Shown one piece after another: positions 52,927 to 64,000 of a stretch of DNA of 64,000 nt (positions are counted from its first letter, which is position 1; each line of letters begins with the position of its first letter). The stretch is from Alternaria dauci. Its lineage: Eukaryota > Ascomycota > Dothideomycetes > Pleosporales > Pleosporaceae. Below the pieces are notes generated by a model. The model worked only from the letters and a program-made list of their open reading frames with translations, searched no databases and was not told the origin of the DNA. The position numbers and the translations under genes are program-made. The stretch is taken from the NCBI RefSeq assembly GCF_042100115.1, contig NC_091279.1, positions 496,001 to 560,000 on the forward strand. Reading direction: 5' to 3'.

Positions 52927-55221
52927 ATGCCGGGTGAGCGTTCAGCATCCACGAACCCGCAGGCGGTGCCGTCGTCGCGGAATTCGGGCGGGAGCTCGCC
53001 ATCGCAGTCTGTTCGTGCAGGCTCCATCGCGCGACTGGGCTCGCCCATTCCTTCCCTGCCCAGCGGTACGCCTGCCGTGCGCCAAATTCCCACGCCCTCA
53101 CAAACGGCCAACTCGTCGTCGATACAAACCCCTCTGCCCGGGCGCGCAGATCCGCAATCGTCGCTGCCCGGCCCATCCGAGTCAAACCTCTCGTCGGCGC
53201 TGAAAGAGTCACTGGGCAACTCACCCCCACGATTCGGCCCACCCCCAATACGCCCGCTTTCACCTGCCCAAGAGGCGCCTCCCCGTGTCCCACCTAGCGA
53301 CTACGGTTCCTTTGACGGCCGAGGTCGCTCTCCCGTACCCTACGAAGACCCTGAGATCGTGCGCCGACATCTGGTGGGTCACTATGCGTCCCCAAGCAGG
53401 TCAAATCGCGGACGCATAGGCGATGATGACGCCCAGTCAACCGGGATGAGGCCCGAGGAAGACGAAGAGCAGTTCTCAAGCTTGCAGCTGCAAGGCGGCG
53501 ACATCACGCGGCAGATCTACAGATGGAGTGAGCAGCAACAGGCTGAAGAACAGGGCAAGCTGCAGCGGAGCAAGAGCTTCCATGGATCTCGACGCAAGCC
53601 GGAGGACGAGGCGCTGGACATTGATTCCATCCGGCAACCAGGCGGCTTCCGACGAAACTACCTGCGTAGGGCTGCTGATAGTCCCTCACCTGCCCCGGGC
53701 CCATCTGGATACGGGACAGTCCGTCAGCCGCGACCACCGCCTCAGGTCTTTACGAGCAACTTCCTCGAGTTCCTAACTCTGTACGGTCACTTCGCTGGTG
53801 AATCTCTCGAAGAAGACGACGAGGTACTGGGCCCAGATGAGTACTTCTCTTCTGATGCCCTCGATTCAGGTGCACAAAGCGAGGACGAAGACCGCGAGTA
53901 CGGCGAGTCGAGCGCACTGCTCACCCCTGGGAAGCGGAGGAGGCGCAAGGCGAAGAAGACTGGCACTGGCAGCCCGACAGGCGCAGCCATGCTGCTCCTC
54001 AAATCCTTCGTTGGCACCGGCGTCTTGTTCCTTCCCAGAGCCTTCCTTAACGGTGGTATGGCTTTCTCAAACGTGGTCCTCCTTGGTGTGGCAGGTCTCT
54101 CCTATGCCTGCTTCGTCTTGCTCGTGTCTACCCGCCTTGTCGTGGAGCACTCGTTCGGTGATATGGGCTTTCATCTCTACGGAAACTGGATGCGCAACAT
54201 GATCAACTCCTCCCTTGTCATCTCGCAAATAGGTTTCTCATCCGCCTATATCGTTTTCGTTTCCGAGAACCTGCAAGCTTTCGTCCTCGCAGTGTCCAAC
54301 TGCAAGACCTTCATCGACATCAAATACATGATTATGATGCAGATGGTCATCTTCTTGCCGCTGTCGCTCTATCGCAACATCAACAACATTCAAAAGCTCG
54401 CATTGGTGGCAGATCTCTTCATCCTCATGGGTCTTGTATACCTGTACTACTACGACCTCTTCACCATCGTCGACCAGGGCGGCATTTCCGACATCGTCAA
54501 CTTCAACTCAAAGGATTGGACGCTCTTCATCGGCACTGCCATCTTCACTTTCGAAGGCATCGGCCTTATCATCCCGATCCAAACGGGCATGAAAGAGCCA
54601 AAGAAGTTCCCCAAGGTCTTGGGAGGTGTCATGATCATCATCACTGTCATCTTCCTCAGCGCTGGTGCTCTGTCCTACGCGGCATTTGGATCCAAGACCA
54701 AGACTGTAGTGCTTCTCAACATGCCGCAGGATAACAAGTTCGTCAACGGTGTCCAGTTCATCTACTCGCTCGCCATCTTGCTATCCACTCCGCTGCAGAT
54801 CTACCCTGCGATTGAGATTACTAGTCAGCAGTTGTTTAGCCGGACGGGCAAGTACAACCCGTACGTCAAGTGGAAGAAGAACTTCTTCCGCTTCTTCATC
54901 GTCTTGGTGTGCGCCTGTCTCGCCTGGGCCGGTGCGGGTGATCTGGACAAGTTTGTCAGTTTAGTAGGCAGCTTTGCCTGCATCCCGTTGGTCTTCATCT
55001 ATCCTGTAAGAGTCCCGCTTGCTTCCCATCAACTCATCGCTAACGATATGTAGCCTATGCTCCACTACCGTGCTGTCGCACGGACAACGACTGCACGTGC
55101 GCTAGACGTAGCACTCTGCATCATCGGTGCAGTTGGCATGGTGTATACCACAACCCTCACTATCAACAGCTGGATTCAAGGCGGTGCTCCTAAAGCGCCC
55201 GGCTACTGCGACGGCCGGTAG
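52927..55221 (+). CDS. AVT3: Vacuolar amino-acid transporter of the AVT3/AVT4 type
   Basis: AVT3/4 transporters of the amino-acid/auxin permease family export neutral or basic amino acids from the vacuole. Two exons (52927-55005, 55054-55221; 48-bp intron) give 748 residues. The first 350 residues are cytosolic and disordered (Ser/Pro-rich), with an acidic patch before the membrane part. The membrane domain starts at GAAMLLLKSFVGTGVLFLPRAF, the canonical opening of the family, and includes DIKYMIMMQMVIFLPLSLYR, GTAIFTFEGIGLIIPIQTGM and LSAGALSYAAFG. The second exon adds the last span (ALDVALCIIGAVGMVYTTTLTI). Stopping at the end of exon 1 would remove it, so the splice is supported. Orthology to AVT3 versus AVT4 is not resolved here. 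Confidence 0.93.
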
Positions 55222-57183
55222 TCCATGTCTCTTACTCGCAAATTGGCTCATCTCTTGTTTCGCGTTCCATGTAGCATTTCAGCGATGTACATACGCATCG
55301 ATCTTTGGGTGTATCTCGTCATAGGAATGGCGCTACGCAGGCTGGGCTCAGGGTGTACTTCGAAGGCGATCTATCAGAAATGCATATCTGGATGAATAGA
55401 AGCGACGAGGATCGGGTTCACCCGTTGTATCAGTGTAGAACCAGACTAGTTTCTTCTTTGCTTTTTGACCGCAGCTGCAGCGTGACATCGTTGTGAGTAC
55501 ATGACCTGTGCTGTATTATCGTGTTCTATGCATCCAATCTGGCATCAAGACGGCAGGCAGCATCTGAAACGGCATAGGGCGAATAGTGTCGGTATTTCTC
55601 CGAAAATGCAGCGGATACCTGGCTGGTAACCAGGGCTCAGATGCGAGGCGATTCAATACTCGCGCAGAGAGATTTGGCGAGTAGGATACGAGAGAAATAC
55701 ATGCAGGGCGCGGAAACACCGGAATCAGAAATCGGCACAAATGCAGCAGCACATTTGGATTCAGGGCGTGTGCATGTGCGGCTGATATTCGTATTCGCCA
55801 CTTGCTTGTGGTGGGGGGTTCCAGATGCCGTCTGTTGTGGGATGGATGGCAATTTGGAGGCGGTCAAGATAATCGAACTGCTAAGGCATCCAGACGTTCC
55901 CAACGGACGCAGGCAAAGCGTTGTCGTCGGCACGCTTTCCTGTAGCTGAGCTCACACATGCAGGTGGGTAGATCAAGCTTTTGCCAGAGCGGAACAAGCG
56001 CCGAAGTAACTACAAGGTACTCACCGTCGTTCCACTCCCCGCCATTCCAGCTGAGCAAATGTACACGCCCCCAAAGTCTCAGCTTGATCCTACACGTTCG
56101 AGATTGCAGTGTGTGATTCGCTGACCGTGTCAGCCACGACAGCTCGAAGACACTGTCTGGCTCCTTGGAGGTGTGCGATGCTGCCGCTCTTGCGTGAGAT
56201 GCAGACTTGCGAAGCCAAAGGACATGTTGCTTCTCACCGTCTGGTTGAGACACTGCACGGTGGGGAGCACCTCGCGGGTAAACCTCCGTCGTTAGTGGGA
56301 CAGATGGGTGCAGCTAGCGACTGGGGTTCCACCCATATCCCATATTTTGTTTTGCCTCGTTGGTTTTCTTCACGCTGCTGCCACCGACCCTTCAGCAGAA
56401 GATGCTCCAACAGAGTTTACAGACGTCAAGCAGTGACGCACGGCGATGGTTCCAGATTGGGCGCCGTGCCCGCGCTGACGTAGCGAATCCGTGGTGGTGA
56501 ATGCTGAGAGCAGAATTAGAAACACATCCATAAGCGTAATCATTAGGACCTCTGAACGCCTCCAGTACGGCCATGGCGGCGCCCGTCAGGACACGAGAGG
56601 CATAGTGGCCGTAGTGTAGCATTGAGAGGAGAAATATTCTGGCATCTTGACATGAAAATAGTATAGGAACGGGTCTAGCGTTGCTATTTTGGAGGTGCTG
56701 CGCCTCTTGGTCCCTGAGCAAACGATGAATAGCGGGCGATCAGGTCAGGAACAGCAACGGAAACTACTGGCTGCACTCATCGCGGAAGCCGATGGACCAG
56801 GATGGTTCCGAGAGACATGACGAAATAGGGGACGACGAGGCGGCGGGCAGTGGGATGCATGGACGTGTCGAACGAAAAGGCCGTAGTCGCGAGTCGCAGG
56901 GACGACAGGCAGGCAGATTCAAGGGTGGTAGAGCGGCGTCACAGATGACTGCGATACGCTGCATTGGCGAGGCTAGACAAGGTCGAGTGGAGAAGGGCGT
57001 CGCTGGGGCATGCTCAGTGCTTGGCTCTGGAAGATATAAGTCAAACACACCACCGCTCTTTCTCTGCTCACACACCTGTCTGCTTCCCCTCGCACGCGTA
57101 CCTTCTCCCGTCTACCAATTGACACCGACTGCCTCACAATCGCTTCCATTCATATTTAGAACCCTAACTTTCGTTTCGTCGCC
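55222..57183. other. Intergenic, 1.96 kb, includes the GFA1 promoter
   Basis: This lies downstream of the AVT-type gene and upstream of GFA1. A TATAAG-type box sits at about 57034-57039, followed by a C/T-rich stretch to the GFA1 start, as expected for a strongly expressed gene. A plus-strand frame over the GFA1 first exon (56792-57421) and a minus-strand frame (56764-57075) are chance. No gene or RNA was recognised elsewhere. Confidence 0.5.
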
Positions 57184-59494
<2,311 letters not shown>

Positions 59495-59956
59495 ATGTAT
59501 TATAGATTTGGCGTTCTCTGGGAAAGAGAAGCTGGGTCTGATCTGGGTTTGATTTACGAATGAGAGCTCTTGGATGTAGCTTATGTGTATGGCACGGGAA
59601 CTTTTACGATATCTAGAATATGGAGCGATGCGCTCTGAAAGCTAGTCTGATTGAATGAACAAAATCTCTTCAACTGTTGTGCGTGTCTTGAGTCGTGAGT
59701 ATGTCCTGGTGCAATTGCAAACAACGCGCGGCGTTTCACAGTAACCTACCCCTGCTCCCGATGACACCATTGCACGACGCGGGATCCCTGCCTTTCGCTT
59801 GCGGGGCGGTTCCCAAAGTGGTGTGCTCAGCGTCTTGTTCCTGCATTCTCCAGCCCGCTCACCAACAATACCCACACTATCTTGACCACACCTACTCCAC
59901 GCTCCCATCGCACCTTCCAAATTACAACTGCGCATTTCCACATACCGACCGGCAAC
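59495..59956. other. Intergenic, 462 bp, GFA1 3' side and RIB4 promoter
   Basis: No gene was seen. The region holds the GFA1 3' UTR and, in its C-rich right half, the presumed RIB4 promoter and leader. Confidence 0.5.
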
Positions 59957-60722
<766 letters not shown>

Positions 60723-61657
60723 GATGGCGTATTGCGGAGACACGGGATATCAATGTATTCGGCCCATTACTGAAATGAGGTCTACGAACATGTACGGTTG
60801 TCGCAAAAGAATGTATGCCCAAAAGCGAATCACGCAGCTGCGGGCTTGGGCATCACGCGCACCCCCCTCTTGCGATTCGCCAGTATTCATGCAAGGAGGT
60901 GATGATTCCCTTCCATGTGTTGTTTCTCTGTACATGCTCCATCGTAACGCTGCCGTTCACTCATATCTATGGCGTGCTGGTCTCCGTACCACTGCAGTGG
61001 GCTAGCGTGGCAGCATGACAGGCAGGGCGATCTCGATGACGCTGGGGCTGGAAGACTATGCGGGATGCGGTTTGGACCAAGCCAAGTGCGCGCGTGCGAG
61101 AATCAATCCTGGGGCGGCATTTGTATGCAGGAGGTGGTGCAGGAGATTATGCGACCACATTGGGCAGTCTAAATGGGCGCATTGCAAGAAGATTGTTGAG
61201 TGTCAGAGGGATGGTTGGCAGGTGAGAGCAGCACTCTCCTTTTCCCGCGAAAAGACGCTAGGCTAGGATCCGCAGTGCCTCACCTCGGAACCTCAGATTC
61301 CTGAACGACAGCCTTTATTCAACACCACCCCCATCTGTGCGAGCAGGGTGCCTTCTGCTGCATCGCCCATCTCGTCTTTCCCTCCTTTTCGCTTTTCTTC
61401 TCTCTGCCGCCTCCCCCCGGGCTCTTCGACACGTCCTCACCGCGTGGGTGCGCGTTGTCCATATATCCCGTTCCTGGCTTGCAGCTGCATCGAGTACAGC
61501 AACGCGCAGCGCCACTGCCAGCCCGCCTGCTATTACAAACACACACACAGATACACAGTGATGGAGGGAGGATACACGTGCTAGTACCAAGCTCGATCGA
61601 TATTGAGGTGCGCTTTTGCAGCGCAGCCATCAGAGACTGGGCCGCCATATCAAGTCC
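60723..61657. other. Intergenic, 935 bp, SET1 upstream region
   Basis: No gene was recognised. The region between 61320 and 61657 is C/T-rich and probably includes the SET1 promoter and leader. The frame upstream of the chosen SET1 ATG opens only with TTG. Confidence 0.5.
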
Positions 61658-64000
61658 ATGTCAGGCCCAAGACGCGGCGACAGAGAAGACAGGGCTTTAC
61701 GGCGAGAAGCTTCACGTCGCTCCAATTCATCCGCCACCCTCGACTCAGCTTCGGCGCTTCCAGCGACACGGACAGGTGGTGAAACGCGCAGGACTGGACT
61801 CAGGAATAACTCGGAATCACCCAACAACGATGCGCGCCGCCCTAGCGACCTGCTAGACGACGTTGACTCGGACTCCTCTGCTCCCACACCCGCCTCGTCC
61901 ACTTTTTCCGCGCCTTGCACCATGTCGCGAGCTGGTCAAAACACTTCCCTACACGCCCTCACACCCTTGACCAGCTCAGACTCGTCTCCGCCTGGCAAGC
62001 TGCCTAGTCCACGCTCTTCCAAGCTCTCACATGAGACGATGCACACGACCTCATCCTCCACACACGCGGCGCCATCGAGCGCGCCCAACAATGTCGCCGA
62101 TACCATTACACCAATAAACACGCCGCCCGAGACGCGCATATCTGTCTTCCCAGCCGACGGCGTGCTGGGCCAACGCTCCACCTACGATGCGCAGCTTGAT
62201 CCCAAACTCGATAAACGGGCGAGAGCAAAAGGAACGGCGAAATATACCACAATACTGGATAAGGTACGTGATGGCTATACATACGTAGATGTGGTCGCCC
62301 TGTGACGCTAAGGCTAACTTAACTTGTGTTACAGGGCGACCCATCTCCTCCTCCCGACCCGCGCCTGGCTATCGCTGGCTACACCACTGGCCACTATGTC
62401 ATCAAGACTTCCTTCGTGGGAGCCCCCAAGTCAAAACTCCGGATAGCGCCATATGTCGCCAAGCCATACTCCTTCGACCAACGCATATCGTGCGGTCCAG
62501 GACCCGCGACCCAAGTGGTCGTAACGGGATTTGATCCTTTGACACCAGATGCGCAATTACGTGGCTTCTTTTCCACGTACGGCGAAGTAGAGACTCTCCG
62601 CAACCAAGTACACCCTGATAACGGCAGCCCACTTGGAATATGTCTGGTCAAGTATCGCGACACGCAACCTGCGCGCGGTGTGCCGGGCATCAAAGCCACG
62701 ACTTCAGCAAAGCGGGCCGAACGAGAAGGCACGAACCAGCGCATTGCGCAACACACAATCAGGGTAAAATCTGATCGCGAGGGCCGGAGATGCCAGAAAC
62801 TTGTGGATATGGCGGTGCAGCAAACCCGTAAAGAGGAGGAGAAGCAACGTGCCAAGTATGCTGCGAAGATTGCTAGCGCAGCAACACCGACTGCACCGGG
62901 AACCTTCGACCTCCCGGCCAATGTGCCCAAAGGCCCGTCTGGGAAGGGCGCACGCCCACCAGTACCGATACCTCGAGAGCCTTTATCACGGAAGGCCGCA
63001 CTTTCTCACCTCATCGAACGCGAACCAATCAAGCCCACACTGAAACGGAAACCTTACATCTTTATCGCACACGCATACGTACCTGTCCTTAGTACGACTA
63101 TCGATCATCTCAAGAAGCGACTGAAGAACTTTCGGTGGGCTTCGGTGCGATGCGACCAGACGGGTTACTATGTAACCTTTGAAGAATCGAAGCGCGGTGA
63201 AGATGAGGCTGTTCGATGTTACACCGAATGTCACATGCAAGCTCTGTTCACATATGTTATGAACATGGAGTGCAACCAGTATGGAGATCCCAACTACGAG
63301 CGTAGTCCAAGCCCGGAGCGTGTAGTGGCAGACAAGAAGCGAAAGGCCATCGAGGAACGAATAGAACAGGAAGAAGCCGAGGACCTCGAGTGGGAAAAGA
63401 AGCAAAGGGCAGACTCGCTAGATCCTGTACGAGCCGCTCTGGATGTTCTGAAGCAGGAGCTTCAAGAAAAGCTTCTTGGAGACATCAAGACGAAATTAGC
63501 TGCACCCACTATACTTGAACTGCTGGATCCGGAGCTCCACGTGGAGAAGCGTCGCAAGTTCAATGTCCCGGCTCCGTCTCAGAAGGAAGAAATTGCGCGA
63601 CCACCCGCTCTTCTCGCGCCAGGGTTCGACGCTTTCGGAGCAGGTACTCCCAAGGGCCGCCATGGTGGTCTCGGTGGTCGCAATGCACGCAGGGGATTGG
63701 GTGCATTTGATCCCAGCACGAGACGTGGGAAGAAGCCTCCGAAGGTTGTCAATGCGTTCGCGGACGAACGAAGGAAAGCTTCTGCGCCCAAGCCTCGTGT
63801 CGCCCGTGGTCTGCATCGCCAGATGATTGAGATGTTCGAGCCCGAAGAGTCGGATGACGAGAGCCGTAGCCAGCTCACTCGGGGTACTGAAGAGCAGGAG
63901 AGCCGCCCGATCAGCCGCGCTCCTTCTACTGACATTGAGGAGGAAGTGGAAGAGTCATCGAGAGCCCATCGTGCTAAACGGCGCCGTCTCGAAACAGGAT
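61658..64000 (+). CDS. SET1: SET1-type histone H3K4 methyltransferase, partial (3' end beyond window)
   Basis: Set1 is the catalytic subunit of COMPASS, which methylates histone H3 Lys4. Exon 1 (61658-62263) and exon 2 (62335 to the right edge) join across a 71-bp intron in phase, and 757 complete codons are visible. After a disordered Ser/Thr-rich start (about 1-150), the region GDPSPPPDPRLAIAGY leads to an RRM-like domain at about 260-340 (QVVVTGFDPLTPDAQLRGFF). A second conserved segment follows (RKPYIFIAHAYVPVLSTTID, then a WASVRCDQTGYYVTFE block), typical of the Set1 associated region. The last part has HVEKRRKF and low-complexity Glu/Arg stretches. The N-SET and SET domains are not in this window, so the assignment rests on the N-terminal architecture. 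Confidence 0.88.

Overview
The window is nuclear DNA of a filamentous ascomycete, most likely a Dothideomycete of the Pleosporales. The evidence is the density of spliced genes with very short introns (about 44-137 bp; GT..AG with CTAAC/CTGAC-like branch sites), the Pezizomycotina-type gene set (VID21/EAF1, BIG1, ECM29, VHC1, molybdenum cofactor sulfurase, secreted GH10 xylanase) and protein sequences of filamentous-fungal type. Genus and species cannot be fixed from the sequence alone. I found no transposon, CRISPR array, rRNA or convincing tRNA.

Layout. 1-7.5 kb: 5' part of a membrane-anchored M19 dipeptidase running off the left edge, divergent from ILM1; a decayed 5'-truncated tyrosinase; a GPI-anchored Ser/Thr-rich wall protein with a run of ten tyrosines; and molybdenum cofactor sulfurase. 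8.5-12.4 kb: a Ser/Pro-rich nuclear-type protein, then about 3.1 kb without a recognisable gene. 12.4-23.5 kb: three neighbours tied to ubiquitin or the proteasome by domain content (ECM29, a UBA-UAS-UBX protein, and an unrecognised protein with a UBA-like segment that is interrupted by in-frame TAG codons). 23.7-34 kb: accessory metabolism, namely a SnoaL-like protein divergent from a cytochrome P450, a GH10 xylanase, a small DUF4499 membrane protein, a gene-poor 2.5 kb, and an FAD-dependent monooxygenase. 34-64 kb: dense housekeeping, namely BIG1 divergent from an NF-X1-type zinc-finger protein, RPB11, VID21 divergent from MAK11, VHC1 divergent from a vacuolar amino-acid transporter (AVT3/4 type), GFA1, RIB4, and the 5' part of SET1 running off the right edge.

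Functional themes. Chromatin and transcription: VID21 (NuA4), SET1 (COMPASS), RPB11, the NFX1-type factor. Protein quality control: ECM29, UBX protein. Cell wall and secretory route: GFA1, BIG1, the GPI protein. Vacuole: VHC1, AVT-type transporter. Several pairs are head-to-head and probably share promoters. Exon structures given here were derived by reading splice sites and checking that codon phase closes across each junction.

No clearly new multi-gene system is visible. The points most worth checking are the tyrosinase relic, the two in-frame TAG codons in the 20.7-23.4 kb gene, the 5-nt first exon of GFA1 that splits the catalytic cysteine codon, a GC-AG intron, and the 11-bp tandem repeat between the divergent SnoaL and P450 genes.
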